DNA of 64,000 bases from Sabellastarte sp. h YS-2021 (lineage: Eukaryota > Annelida > Polychaeta > Sabellida > Sabellidae), in assembly GCA_964017235.1 (NCBI GenBank), contig OZ024930.1, forward strand, positions 157,604,221-157,668,220, given 5' to 3'. Both the position numbers and the translations under genes were made by a program. The notes under the pieces were generated by a model. That model did not search any database, was not told the DNA's origin, and saw only the letters and a program-made list of their open reading frames with translations. This document shows positions 1-10,931 of this stretch, one piece after another. Within the stretch, counting starts at the first letter, position 1; every line of letters begins with the position of its first letter.

Positions 1-2
1 TT

Positions 3-1196
3 AAACTTATTTCAATTGATGACATTGTTAAAGAAATTTTGGACTTGCATGACCCCATGTTATTTAAAATCGACGTTGCCAGAGCATTTCGAAACTTAAG
101 AGTCGATCCTGTAGATGTTATGAAGTTAGGTATGAGTTGGGGTGGCCAGTATTATCTGAGTTCAGCAGTTGTTTTTGGCTGGAAACATGGTACAGCTAGT
201 TTTCAATTAGTAGCCGATGCAATAGCTTATATTATGGCCCAAGAGGGCTGTAAAGTACTGGCCTATGTGGATGATTTTTTGGTAGTAGCTGAGCGTCACA
301 TGGCATTAGCATTTTATAACAGGTTATCTAACTTGTTTACTGAGCTAGGACTGCCAATGAACTTGGACAAAAGAACCCCTCCAGCTAAATCGCTAACTTG
401 CTTAGGTATCTCCATTAACATAGAAGCAAATACTCTCAGTATTGATAATGCAAAACTTGTAGCTATTTATGAAGAATGTATCCATGTAATTGGTAAAAAA
501 TACCTGACAAAGAAATCCTTCCAATCTTTATTAGGTAAGCTCATTTATATTCATAAATGTGTGGCACCTGCTAGAATTTTTATCAATCGGATGCTAGCTG
601 TGTTTAGGGAAAATGCTAATAAGAAGCGGATCAGGTTAACCGAAGAATTCTTTCAGGATCTTACATGGTTTCTAGAATTTTTACCTACTTTTAATGGAAT
701 TACATATTTAGTTAAAACTGAGGTATTAGGTGAGAATTATGTATACTTAGATGCATCATTGACTGGTCTAGGAGCAATATGGAATAACAGAGTTTATAGT
801 ACACCCACATTTTCAATCCCAGGATTTCAGCTTAAGATTGTTCACTTAGAGATGCTGAACATCGTTTTAGCTTTGCGAACTTGGGGTTCCTACTGGCAAC
901 ATCACAAAATAAAAATTTTTTGTGACAATTTAGCTGTCGTTCAGGTGGTCAAATCTTCCAAAACTAAAGACAAATTTTTAGCAGCTTGCATTCGCAATAT
1001 TTGGTTGATTTCAGCTTCAAATGATATTGAGATTGTTATTGAACATATTGAAGGAAAAAAGAATGTCCTAGCTGACCTTCTGTCGAGATTACACTCTCCT
1101 GCAGGGGTGAGTAACACCCTTCTCACTTTATTGAATCAAAAGTATACATGGGAAAAAGTAAATATTAGTAAATTTGACCTTAATCTGACCTTGTAA
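3..1196 (+). CDS. DIRS-type reverse transcriptase-RNase H ORF, 5' end outside window
   Basis: The reading frame is open from the window edge, so the true start is not visible. The first part carries the RT palm: KIDVARAFRNL near 70-100, then the catalytic YVDDF motif around 262-276. The second part is an RNase H domain with LDASLTGLGAIW (about 748-783), HLEMLNIVLAL and a C-terminal NVLADLLSR. This RT-RH fusion with no integrase or protease is typical of DIRS/Ngaro tyrosine-recombinase retrotransposons. It makes cDNA from the element RNA. No stop or frameshift interrupts 398 codons, so the copy is fairly young. The recombinase ORF follows in another frame with almost no gap. Confidence 0.88.
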   Translation, partial: KLISIDDIVKEILDLHDPMLFKIDVARAFRNLRVDPVDVMKLGMSWGGQYYLSSAVVFGWKHGTASFQLVADAIAYIMAQEGCKVLAYVDDFLVVAERHMALAFYNRLSNLFTELGLPMNLDKRTPPAKSLTCLGISINIEANTLSIDNAKLVAIYEECIHVIGKKYLTKKSFQSLLGKLIYIHKCVAPARIFINRMLAVFRENANKKRIRLTEEFFQDLTWFLEFLPTFNGITYLVKTEVLGENYVYLDASLTGLGAIWNNRVYSTPTFSIPGFQLKIVHLEMLNIVLALRTWGSYWQHHKIKIFCDNLAVVQVVKSSKTKDKFLAACIRNIWLISASNDIEIVIEHIEGKKNVLADLLSRLHSPAGVSNTLLTLLNQKYTWEKVNISKFDLNLTL

Positions 1197-1198
1197 TT

Positions 1199-1630
1199 TC
1201 AGGTGGAAATTCATCTTCTGCACCACTTTTGCAGTCAGCTTGGACAAGAGTTTCTTCAGCTTTTCGACCTTCAACCAACAGAGCTCATCAACTACATTTT
1301 CAAACATTTTTAGCGTTTGTGTTATTCATGAAACTGCCAGTGAATTTTTCGCTACACAACATTCTTGCATTTCTTGAATACCTGTATCAGAACCACATAT
1401 CCCCGCAGGTGATAAAGAATTATGTTTCATCTTTAAATTCTATGGCCAGAACTTATAATATTCCAGCTGAGGACCTGTCACATGTTACAGTGGCCCATTA
1501 TCTCAGAAGTATTTCCATCAATTCGACTTTCAGACCTACTCCTAGGGGCATCTTTGACATTCGAACATTATATCACATTTCAAAGGCATGTGACAATTTA
1601 ACTGATCCACTACACTTCCCCCCTCTTGAC
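1199..1630 (+). pseudogene. DIRS tyrosine recombinase, N-terminal part only
   Basis: The frame opens just past the RT stop at 1196 and is offset from the RT frame, as in DIRS elements where the recombinase follows RT. The visible part is the SAM-like, core-binding half of a tyrosine recombinase, with FRPSTNRAHQLHFQTFLAF, the helical FLEYLYQN segment and a DIRTLYHISKACD segment. The catalytic half with the R...H-x-x-R...Y residues is missing. Similarity to a recombinase fades near 1615-1630, where sequence belonging to the opposing gag begins. This copy cannot encode an active integrating enzyme. Confidence 0.75.
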
Positions 1631-1682
1631 AACTATGCTGATCAATCACAGCCAAGCTGTCCTCAGGTGATCGTTTCCATTC

Positions 1683-2906
1683 CTATTTATCATTCTTCTC
1701 AAGTGATTTGACCTTGAAATGACATTTGACCTCAGGGTGAGCCAAATAACGTCCTTGACGACTACAGAAAGCACAAAAATGTTTGTAGTTACCATGATGT
1801 GAGTCATGGGAGCAAGCTCCCTCATTGAAAAATTTACATGTCTTCCTCTGGTGAAGTTGTGACGCATTATTCGACGCTATATTCGCATTGGCCATTGCAA
1901 TCTGCGAGGCACTGAGTCGATTCAATGACCATTGGGTTGCATCCGCCCACGTAAGTGACCCATCTTCAATTTCATGCATGGAAGTAGCCCAAGCACTTTT
2001 GACCGCCTGCCATGGTAGAGATGTAGCATCTTTGAGCGCTAATATGACTTGTAGCAAAGCTTGTTTTGAAACGACAGCATCCTTCATTTGGTAAACATTT
2101 GAAAGTTGCCCAACTGCCCACTGTGTTAACGACAAGTCATCATACACTACTCTTTTCTTTCCCTGCCCACTATGGAACCCTTCATTCGCCCACCTGGTTT
2201 CTGGGGGAGCTTGGATTAGATCAGTTGTATTATAACGACCTGAGCGTCGTACTGTTGACGCCTTACCTTGAAATGCCTCCATTTTCGCGTGGCCATCATA
2301 TGTCGCCATGATCCGCGACACAGCTTGTGATAAAGTGGAATTCTGACGCAGTGATTCTAAACTGGGCACCACCGAATCATGATGTACATTCTGTTCAACT
2401 GTCCTCATTGAATCTGGAAGCAAGGGGTGGGGAATCTCCTGGTTGTTATCAGCCCCCATATGATCCGCCCTTCCTGTCGTTAGGTTGTGCCCTAACATAT
2501 AATTCGCACTTGTGGACCTAGATATTTGAGGTGCTACTGATGTGGCCATGGCGGTTACTGGGTTCGAATCAATGTGAACCCTTGATTGCTGTTTCCCAGT
2601 CAAGGGTGTCGAATTGACTGACTGTTGACGCTCCAATGCATCTATACGGTGGACAATGTCTTTATTGGCTTTGCTCATTTCTTGTAACAGTGTCAAAATT
2701 ACGTCATTCGTGTCTTTAGGAGCAGTGGAGGATATGACGGTGTCTTTGACGATGATATCTTCTGTACTTACAGGATGTTGCAGATATGATCCATTGTGTG
2801 CTGTAGCCTTTACCCTTGGTTTTCGAACTGATGTCTTTGCTCTTGCTGACGCTGTCACCTTCTTTCTCACATTAGTTACAGGAGTCTTTTTGTTTGCTGA
2901 TGACAT
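1683..2906 (-). CDS. DIRS/Ngaro-type gag protein
   Basis: An uninterrupted 407-codon frame starts at the ATG at 2906 (MSSANKKTP). The N-terminus is basic (many K and R, residues 1-40), as expected for nucleic-acid binding. The middle is polar and low in complexity. The C-terminus carries a Cys/His cluster, C-K-F-F-N-E-G-A-C followed by H-x5-H-x-C-x2-C...H...C, which resembles the zinc-binding end of DIRS/Ngaro gag proteins. It would package element RNA. It reads toward the RT/recombinase ORFs of the + strand, so either an inversion or a second element is present. A few extra in-frame codons upstream start with TTG and were not used. Confidence 0.75.
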   Translation of the reverse strand: MSSANKKTPVTNVRKKVTASARAKTSVRKPRVKATAHNGSYLQHPVSTEDIIVKDTVISSTAPKDTNDVILTLLQEMSKANKDIVHRIDALERQQSVNSTPLTGKQQSRVHIDSNPVTAMATSVAPQISRSTSANYMLGHNLTTGRADHMGADNNQEIPHPLLPDSMRTVEQNVHHDSVVPSLESLRQNSTLSQAVSRIMATYDGHAKMEAFQGKASTVRRSGRYNTTDLIQAPPETRWANEGFHSGQGKKRVVYDDLSLTQWAVGQLSNVYQMKDAVVSKQALLQVILALKDATSLPWQAVKSAWATSMHEIEDGSLTWADATQWSLNRLSASQIAMANANIASNNASQLHQRKTCKFFNEGACSHDSHHGNYKHFCAFCSRQGRYLAHPEVKCHFKVKSLEKNDK

Positions 2907-2945
2907 TTTATCCAGTAAAATGTATAAATACAAATTTAAAATCAA

Positions 2946-4690
2946 CTAAAAACGTAACTTGAATTCATATAACTAAAATCAACGTAAAAACTAAAAACCC
3001 TAAATGTTCTCATGTAAAAATCTTGACCCATTCACTTTGACTTCAAATTCAAATGTGAGAAAGTTAATGGCAAAGGGCGGGCTAATGAAGCATGAAGAGC
3101 CCTGATTGGATATAAATAGTAAATAGAGGGAAATACAGGTAGACCTGACAAAATTCATAAAATTAAGGTACCCCACAAACTGCCATAGTAGGCTCCTACA
3201 TAGCCGTACTGACAACATTTACATCATACAGCAGCGATATTAGGGCCAATAAGGCAAAGCCTGACTGATTCTAATGAGCTCTGAATTGTAAAAGCTCTTA
3301 TAAGACTAAGATTGGAATTGGTTATTTATATTTTAACGTGATTATGCTGATTTTACTGATGAAAATATTTCCTCGATAAGCCAATCAGAATTGCGAAGAC
3401 AGCCATGTCATGTTTGAATATATTTTATATTTTAATTCTGAGTCTGGACATGGGGACAAATCTGAACATAAAAGTAAATGTCATGTCTACAATTTGTGTG
3501 GAATACTTGTCTCGGCCTCTGATGCAGTTCACATACATATATAAGTGTAACCGTTCATTTAATGTGACCTGAAGTAAATAAGGTTAACTTTGATGTAATT
3601 AATATTTATGTTAAGATTACCTTTCTTGGACACTAGAACTGTATATTTCTACTAACCTACTAATGTAGTTTATGGTAGCCTTAAACTCCTTATGATTTGC
3701 TTATATTGTGCTTGTGTGTGTTGTTTGAATCGATACAAGTATAACGTAATAAATGATGGAGAATAAAGTTTTTCCTCTAAATCATCTGTACTTGACTCTC
3801 TCGCCTTTTTTCTATCTGGCTTGGCTAGCTGTTTTCAATGTTTCATATGTGAATGAAGAACATGTTGTAACTTTCAAACATGAGTTTGGAGTCAAAGTAT
3901 GAAACAGAACCAGGTATGCCGCTGAAGCATTATGAGGTGGCTTAGTCAACCCCACTGCCTGTGCTACTGACCGGAGTTCATATGACTAAATGTCTGGTCC
4001 ATTTCCTCCACCCATGTAAAGTAGAGCTTAGGTGAAATTGTGAGTGTCAAATCTGCATTTGTTTAGTAATCAATTCATTAATTTAGTAATTCTAATTCAT
4101 ATTTGACCTGTTCAAGGCTATAATATCAAAGAGGCAATTGACGCACAAGATCTATCAAATGTCAATCTGATACAATATGAGAGGAGAGAGCAGTGGTAAC
4201 TCTTAGAATAATGAAAATCTTGACTTTAAACTCAGCCCTGAGCTGGAACTACAGCGTCTACTTGAGGTACATCAAGACCCAGCATCTCTTTTAATCTGAT
4301 CTAATCCATTACTTTGCACGTGAATGGCTTTTAATCTAATCCAGGGTTTTGCAGACACAGTATCTTACCCACAATGGGGAACTCAGTGTGCTTTGATACC
4401 GATTCAGTATTCCCGCCCATTTTACCTTTTTTTTTCACTGACTAAGAGCCGCTGACAGGATCGGGCCTTAGTCCTTTGGTGGAACAGGGGCATTAACAAA
4501 AGTATTTTTCATACGGATGCTCGAAGGACGATCTGGATCGGTAGCTTTGGTCATAATTACATGTCATCAATTACAAGTAAAATTCTTTGCAAATGGTTTG
4601 TAAACCAGTATGTTACGTGGTGGGTCATACTATCAATTGATATATAGAAATAGTTACTAATTTTTATTTAAATGGCTAGGTGATGTTTTC
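2946..4690. other. No gene seen; probable gag leader then unassigned AT-rich DNA
   Basis: 2946-3220 is probably the leader of the minus-strand gag. From 3220 to 4690 no reading frame, RNA gene or clear repeat was recognised. No further CAP-domain exons were found between the isolated first exon at 4733 and the DIRS block. Confidence 0.5.
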
Positions 4691-4732
4691 TTAAACAATA
4701 TAATATAACATAGTCTCCTTGCAGATACTTAC

Positions 4733-4927
4733 CATGTACCTCATGTTAGAGGCTCCCTCTGCACTCCGTAAAGAGTTGTGTTTATCTAACAGAGTCTGTT
4801 GTTGCTCTGTGCTGAGTGCTGCATCACCTCCCACAGGCAGGCAGAAGAGAACACACAGGACCCACACTCCTCTCACTTCCCCACGAAAGAATAGTCCATT
4901 CATATCCAACAGATAACTACCTAACAT
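4733..4927 (-). CDS. Isolated first exon of a CAP/SCP-domain secreted protein, paralogue of the 17-25 kb gene
   Basis: The exon encodes a hydrophobic signal peptide (core WVLCVLFCL) and the start of a CAP domain (LLDKHNSLRSAEG). It ends at NMRYM with the donor GTAAGT at 4732. It matches exon 1 of the 17-25 kb gene closely over about 140 bp, including the donor. The Met that begins the other copy is a Val codon here, so translation would start further up, at 4903 (57 codons) or 4927 (65 codons). The downstream exons are not found between here and the DIRS block. They may lie beyond the left edge, or this may be an orphan duplicated exon. Confidence 0.65.
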
Positions 4928-5623
4928 TAAGTGTCTTGCCCCTTCTGTCTTAGCACTTGCAATGTGTCAAATGTGTCAATATGTTTAGTGTCAGTTTGTC
5001 TGTTACGCTAATAAAACACTTCTACAAACAACACCACACAGTTCACGTCTTTAATAAGTCCAGGATTTGTTTACTGAGAATAACGACAAAAGAGTCTTGA
5101 AACATTTACTTTGACATTGGAATTACAGAGGGGTTTCATGTCTGGCTAGACTGTTGTGTAATAGTTTTTTTTTTAATATCAAACATTTCCCAGGTGATCT
5201 TAAACTAGGAAGTAACACAACCCATTGTCAACTATCTTTTGAATTTCAACATGCCATTAAACCGTGAAATTTACTACTCACTGTTTGTTTCATGTGACAT
5301 TTTAGTTTTTTAATGTATTCATGAAATAAGGAATGAGAGAACATTAAATATAATATTTGAAAAGCCAGATATACTGTTGTTACCTATTATATCCCAAATA
5401 TATATTTTCAAAAGTAAGTGAGGCATACATGTCATTAGTGAAAAATCATACACTTTGTAACCGGGAATGCAGCTGTTTTATTAAATATATGCGTATTATT
5501 TAAGGTGCATAGAAATGTATTCAATACAGACAGGACATACTAGTGTAATGGGTTATGATGTGAGACTAAATGACTTACAGAGCCAAGTCCTAGTGAGTTA
5601 TCTGCACTGCATGATGCTGAATG
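4928..5623. other. AT-rich intergenic DNA, nothing recognised
   Basis: No long frame, RNA gene or repeat was recognised between the isolated CAP exon and the left end of Harbinger A. Confidence 0.5.
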
Positions 5624-5930
5624 TAATGGGGGTGTTCCACTATATGACTCTAAGGTCGGTTGCAAATTTGTGGAATCAGGGACAAAAAACATAAAAAAAG
5701 CGGGCAAAATGTTGGGTCAGTTACATGTCCCCAACAGGACGTAGTGCATCCTGGCTTGTCTGGATCAAGATCCTGACCTGACTTGGGGTCGGAATGATTT
5801 TCTCCATGACAAGATGGGAAACTACCATGAAAAACATCATTTGCCACTGACAAACAGACAGGACTGGAGCATTTTCCGACTCACCCAGACAAGACTGGAG
5901 TCGGGATCCAGAATCAGAATCAAAGCAACA

Positions 5931-5940
5931 CTATATAAAC
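5931..5940 (+). promoter_or_regulatory. TATA box of Harbinger A transposase
   Basis: CTATATAAAC lies about 300 bp inside the left end and just upstream of the transposase start region. Harbinger D has the same CACTATATAAAC string at the same place (40011), and C has a decayed version near 29488. Conservation between copies supports a real core promoter. Confidence 0.55.
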
Positions 5941-5978
5941 TCCCTCTGGCTGTCATAAAACATCATTTGCCACTGCAA

Positions 5979-7103
5979 AGATGCCAGCTACACATCAGAG
6001 AGACTTTCTATAAAAGCTTAGAGTACTTTTGGTTTTTATTGAGTTTCATATATTGATTTTGATCATGGTTTCCAGACAGAGAAGGACACATTTGAACCCA
6101 GGACCAGCACCTGCCTTACAGCCAGCACCACAGCAACAGTCCCAGCCAGTCCCCAGGAGAAGAAGAAAGCCACCAAACCCCAGATTTATGCCCTGTATCC
6201 TTCAAAGTCAAGAAAAAGGATGCTACAGCCGACCTAATACACATTGACATCCAAGGATACCAGAATTTTGTACACCCTCTCATCAAGAAATAGGATGAAA
6301 TGGGCAATAACGCTGAGACACCTGGGTACTGGAGAGACTTATACCTCCTTGCAATATCACTCGTTGGTTGGCCGAACCACCATTTTCAAATTCATTCCCC
6401 AGGTCTGCCGAGACATCCTTGTTGAATTTCAGGAAAAGTATTTGTGCTGCCTTTATAGGCCTGATGAGTGAAAAAGGGTCGAGTAGAAATTCAGAATGAG
6501 ATGGAATGTCCCCCACACTGTAGGGGCAATAGTCGGGAATCATATCGCCATGAAAAAGCCACAGAAATCAGGCAGTGACTATTACAAGTACAGGGGCTTC
6601 TTTTCCCTGGTTCTCCTGGTCCTGGTCGATGCAGAATACAGATTCCTGTTGATTGTGGGTCAAGTGGCTCTTGCTCAGATTCACAGATTTTCAACAGAAG
6701 CGATTTGAGGGAGAAGATCGAGGACAGCAGCTTGGTGCTTCCAGCACCTGAACCACTTGGAGACAGAGGGCCAGATTTGCATTACTTCTTGCTGGGTGAT
6801 GACCCTGTGCCTTGATGCAATGGATGGTGAAACCCTACCGCAGAAGACAACTCACAAGGTAAGAAAGAATATCTAACTACAGGATCTCCAGAGGCAGGTG
6901 GGTGGTTGAAAATGCCTTTGGAATCTTAGTGAGCCAATTTAGGGTACTACTGGGTACCATGGAGCAAAGGCCAAGGTTTGCCAGAGACATTGTGTTCATG
7001 CGTGTGGTGTTGCACACCATGATGAGGACACACCAGTTAGGAGACAGGGCACCAACCCCAGCAAATGATGTAGCGGCCCTACAAATGACCATATGTGACT
7101 AGA
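5979..7103 (+). pseudogene. Harbinger A transposase relic
   Basis: Fragments in several frames match the transposase of element D: the basic, Pro-rich N-terminus, the RWNVPHTVGAI segment near 6498-6530, the FFSLVLLVLVDAEYRF core, the VMTLC remnant of the second acidic motif near 6800, and [13 protein letters not shown] near 6906. The first catalytic Asp of the DDE triad (GALDGKH in D) is Val here (GAIVGNH). Stops and frameshifts fall near 6246, 6471, 6706 and 6814. The C-terminus ends at 7103. The enzyme would cut and join DNA at TAA-like targets; this copy cannot. Confidence 0.85.
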
Positions 7104-7849
7104 TGTATGTGCGAATGAGAACTATAGGAATCATTTGAGGGAGGCCAAACATCAACAAGAACTACTGAAAGACTACTTCAGTCACATGTGTAAACCAAAA
7201 ATCACTCTTTTTCAGGACTACTATCAGTCTTTTTCAGGACTTTTCAATTTTTAAGCTGGTGTTGCTCAAATTTCCAACCAATTTCTAAACAAAATCCAAA
7301 CAATTTCCAAGTTTCAAAACTATTTCAAACCAAATCACAAGTCCCCTGTTGAAAACATTCAACCAAAGTTATGCAAAAATGACCCCTCCCCTTTAATGTA
7401 AAAAAATTGTAAACCTTTAATTTTTTTTTCAAAATTATTTTCTTCAAATTTGCAAGATATTTTAAAGTTCAAAATCATCCAAATTTTAGGGGAACTAAAA
7501 GTTTCTCAAAGGGTCAAAGGTCAAAAGGTCGAATCCAAAGGTCAAATTACTTCTCCCAAATGTCAGACCCTTCAAAACTCCAAATATATATTTTTTTAAA
7601 TTGTATTTTTTTTGGTGGGCCAAAATTTTATTGGGTTTGCCCCATTTTTTCTACCAAAGTTTTTAAAAGTTCTTTATCATTTTCCTTTTAATGAATTTTT
7701 TTTAGCTTTTTTTTTAGTTATTAAGCCAAAATTTTTTTCTAAGTTAGGAATATTTTAAGATCAGGTTTTTTAAGCTTCAAATGTTTCTTCAATCACATAT
7801 TCATTCATTCATTCTTGTTTGGGGAATTTTTGTTAAACATCAGCTATTA
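7104..7849. other. AT-rich spacer inside Harbinger A
   Basis: T- and A-rich sequence lies between the two convergent relics. It includes short repeats of AAAGGTCAAA near 7507-7545. Elements C and E have similar AT-rich spacers. No coding potential was seen. Confidence 0.5.
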
Positions 7850-8867
7850 ATTGTTTTTGGAAGATTCGGGTGGTCGTGAAAAGGACCTTTAAATTGTTTA
7901 CAGCAGTGGTCAAGAAAAATACTGATTGGAGGCAATGGCAGTAGTTCTACTGCTACTGCTGTTTGGTATTGGTTGACTGCAGAGGAGAGTGAGGCTGGGT
8001 TGGTGCCTGGTGATGTTCTTGCTGTGAGGCGGTGGTGGTTGGAGGAGAGGGGGTTGGTGGTTGCATGCCGGCTGGTGAAAATGGCCACTACGTTGTGTTG
8101 ATCTGCTGGTAGCTCAGCACTGAGAGTATATTTCTAACGAAGCTTGATAGTCCTGATATGTCGTGTTGACTTTCTTCGCTTGTAGCAGAGGCAACTGATG
8201 GAGGGTTGAAGTGCTTTGTTGGCGTCAATATGAAGGTAAGTGGTCAATGTGAAGGTAAGAAGGTCCAGTCTGTTGGTTGTCATTGACTAGGAAGGATGTT
8301 GGCTGCTCTCTGGATTGCTGCTGCTGCCCTTTGGTTGCCACTTGACTCTGCTGACTGGGTTGGATAACGTCTCTGGGATAGTTAAGACGTATTCTCTTGC
8401 AGCTGGTGCTGGCTTCTGTGACTGTTTAAATGTCTGTGGTACAAATGCTGAAGTTGCACCTGAGCTTCATGAAAGCTTCTGTTGATGTGGTTCTGTTGAT
8501 GCAGAAGGCTATGCATGTTGCCTCCTGCTTTTGCCAGAGGAATGACAATAATGTAGTGTCTGTTGGCCGCATGCTGATCTCCATACTGTCTGTGTTGGTT
8601 GAAGCTCTGGAGATGTCGTGTGCTGAAGCACTGGCTCCTTGGGTCTGGTACTTTTGTCTGTTCTTGCATGCTTTTCTGCCACTCCCTCCTCTGGTGAGTG
8701 TGTAGCTGCCTCCCTTCTTACCACCTCCCTCTGTTTCTGTGCCTCTTCCTCACTTTCTCTTGCCTCCCTCTCCTCCCTCCACCTCTGAATATCTGCCGCT
8801 CAAATTCAGGAACACTGTCAGTGGTAACTTCTATCTTACTCACTCTTCTGGCCTTCTTAGGACCCAT
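7850..8867 (-). pseudogene. Harbinger A Myb/SANT-like second gene, relic
   Basis: The reading starts at an ATG at 8867 with GPKKARRVSKIEVTTDS, which aligns with PRGRRRKIEVTTGD of the intact D copy. The charged region that follows is frameshifted. The conserved C-terminal motif is still readable near 8088-8150 (SGLSSF, then SVLSYQQ). Most of the DNA-binding domain is lost. In known Harbinger elements this protein binds the element ends and brings the transposase into the nucleus. Confidence 0.7.
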
Positions 8868-9010
8868 TTTCTTTGTTAAATAAGCAGCGTTTTGTAAAAA
8901 ACAAAATCCTAAAATTAAAAGTCAGCCAACTTCAACTCAACACTGAGCTATATAATTGTTAAAATAATAAACTCCTATTCTTGAATTGCTGGTGTGGAAC
9001 ACCCCGGTAA

Positions 9011-10046
9011 TGTAAGTAAGAAAAGACAAGAGACTGTGATACTAATTAATACTAAGAGTTTTTTACTTACTGTAGGGAACGTTATATTTTTTTATTGATT
9101 GGCGTAGATGCAAAAAGTGTTCCTTTTATCAAAAACCTTTCTGTTATAGTTTTAGAGAGTAAATAAAACTGTCAGCACTTGACACCGGGTTACACATGAC
9201 GTTGGTGGGAAATTAAGCTACAAAGCCAAGCATTTAAGCCTATTGGGGTGTTCTTCAAGACTGACTTTCTGACATGTTATGATAATGTATTTTGTAAGAA
9301 CCATTTATAAACCCAGACCAATAAACACTATGGCCCCAGGGATCACTTAAATACACAGTTAGAGTTACAATAATTATGTCAGCTTTTGTCATCAGCGTCT
9401 TCATTAGCAATATACAATTGTGTTAATATTTGTATTACTACTCAAAAATAGACAGACAGCTCAAGGATATAATAACAATAAATCGAATAATTAAATACCT
9501 AATGGTGACAACCTACTTATAGATTATACAATAAAAAATTTTCTGCATTCCCAAAACGTTGTAACCAAAACATTTACTGTACTGACCCTTGATAGTTCAC
9601 ATAACTGTAAGCTTCCATTCATCGTTTATGACAACGATAATAAACTTTTCAGATAATGGATCACTGTGTATGATTGTGACTTCAATGATTGCTATGATAA
9701 TCTTTTGACAATAGACATTTTGTTTTTATCCTAAGCAGCAAGAGAACTTTAATAGTTATGCACTTGATTTGGCCATAATAATGCACTTAAAGGGATGCAG
9801 TAGTGTACCAAAATTAGCAGTCCAACATTTTCTGTTTTCCAGAAAACTTCTAGGGCTAATTTCATGGACTTAGACCTAAAGATAAGACTTTCATCTCAAA
9901 CTCAGGCCAAGTCTGTGGTCTTAGAGAGCTTCACAAAGCTTCTAAGACTAAGTTTTGGCTTAGTCTATCTTGGCGTGGGCTTACCTTTTGTAAATACACA
10001 CTTACATATGGCCGCTGTAATTTTTTTAATTCAATATTTGAAATGC
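9011..10046. other. Intergenic DNA ending in half of an old MITE
   Basis: 9011-9840 is AT-rich with nothing recognised. From about 9845 to 10046, TTAG/CTAAG-rich sequence resembles, in inverted orientation, the stretch at 15106-15375 beyond Harbinger B (GTTTCACAAAGG-like end and many CTTAG runs). The two parts appear to be halves of one older inverted-repeat element into which Harbinger B was inserted. Confidence 0.45.
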
Positions 10047-10650
10047 TAAGACCCCAGTTACACATGGCCGGATGTACCTCCGGATCGTGGCAGGTTACCA
10101 AATATGGAAAATTGTGAGTGATTTATGGCTCATATTTTTCATCTGTGAACATGTACGTACCGTCCTTAATATCCTTGTGGCATCCACCACAGATGTGATG
10201 TGTCTGTGGGGGGCACCACGGAAAAATCAAACTACCTGATTTTTCTGTAAAAGGTTTGTGGATACCAGGTGTAATTAATATCCACAACTGATCCTTATAT
10301 AATCTGTATGTCATCCGTATTGTCCTTACAGCACCTGTATATCTCCTTGTGGCATCCGGGACATCCTTGACTCATCACCACCAATTATTAGTAAGGATGC
10401 CACAGGAAGTAAACAGACATTGCCGGCAAACACACAGACCAATAGGAATGGTCCGTGAAGAAGGTCACGGATATGTAATTAGTCTGCGGACATGCACGGA
10501 TATCTACAGATCTATTCACGGACAATAGGGATGGGGTTTACATATGAAAAGGACGCCTCAAGGACAATAAGGACGGGGTATACGGATAGAAATGTAGTTT
10601 CCCACAACACTTAAGAACTTATGGAAAGATACTTTCTCAAGCACGAAAGC

Positions 10651-10660
10651 CTATATAAGG
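10651..10660 (+). promoter_or_regulatory. TATA box upstream of Harbinger B Myb-like gene
   Basis: CTATATAAGG lies about 190 bp before the ATG at 10846. The spacing resembles that of the corresponding TATA boxes in D and E. Confidence 0.5.
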
Positions 10661-10825
10661 GGCAATAGGCTTGGCTTTTGCTAATATACACTTTCTACAA
10701 TTTGATGTGCATACATCAATTTTTGGAAGCCTACAGCTTACACTGTACATGTTTGAGGATATATTTTGTTGGTATACAGATTTAGTCAAAATGTTAGAGG
10801 TTTTAGTTTTTTTTAAAAAGAAAAT

Positions 10826-10931
10826 TTGGTGAATACTTGTGTAAAATGCCACCAAAGAAGAGATCCAAGAGGAGATGCAGTCAGGAGACAGAGAGGATGT
10901 CCACCAGGGCCAGGAGTCCAGAGGTGGATGA
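10826..10931 (+). repeat. 106-bp segment repeated inverted at 13323-13428
   Basis: The start of the Myb-like gene, with 20 bp of leader, recurs on the opposite strand at 13323-13428 with one clear mismatch over 106 bp. The inverted copy opens a short frame with the same MPPKKRSK start. See findings. Confidence 0.9.

Larger units (their letters stand above)
1..3220. mobile_element. Rearranged DIRS-type retrotransposon sequence
   Basis: This block holds DIRS-type proteins in an order that a normal element would not have. RT/RNase H and the start of a tyrosine recombinase read rightward to about 1625. An intact gag reads leftward from 2906 to 1683. In known DIRS and Ngaro elements gag, RT-RH and recombinase lie on the same strand. 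Here the recombinase stops in its N-terminal half exactly where the gag 3' end begins, so the block is either an inversion within one element or two elements joined tail to tail. The left end lies outside the window. The right limit is approximate; 2946-3220 probably holds the gag leader. Confidence 0.7.
5627..9007 (+). mobile_element. PIF/Harbinger element A (3.4 kb, decayed, complete ends)
   Basis: The ends form a short inverted repeat: TGGGGGTGTTCCAC on the left and its complement with small changes on the right. They are flanked by a TAA duplication (5624-5626 and 9008-9010), the usual 3-bp Harbinger target duplication. Inside, a transposase relic reads rightward (5979-7103) and a Myb/SANT-like second gene reads leftward (8867 to about 7850). 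Both are broken. The middle (7104-7850) is AT-rich spacer. Elements C, D and E have related ends and the same plan. Confidence 0.85.

Noticed and set aside
1888..2949. Open frames of 64-97 codons on + between 1888 and 2949
   Set aside because: They lie antisense to the intact gag and have no domain; they are shadows of it.
8430..8705. 91-codon + frame and overlapping minus frames in Harbinger A
   Set aside because: They fall on the decayed Myb-like gene; composition and alignment with D explain them.
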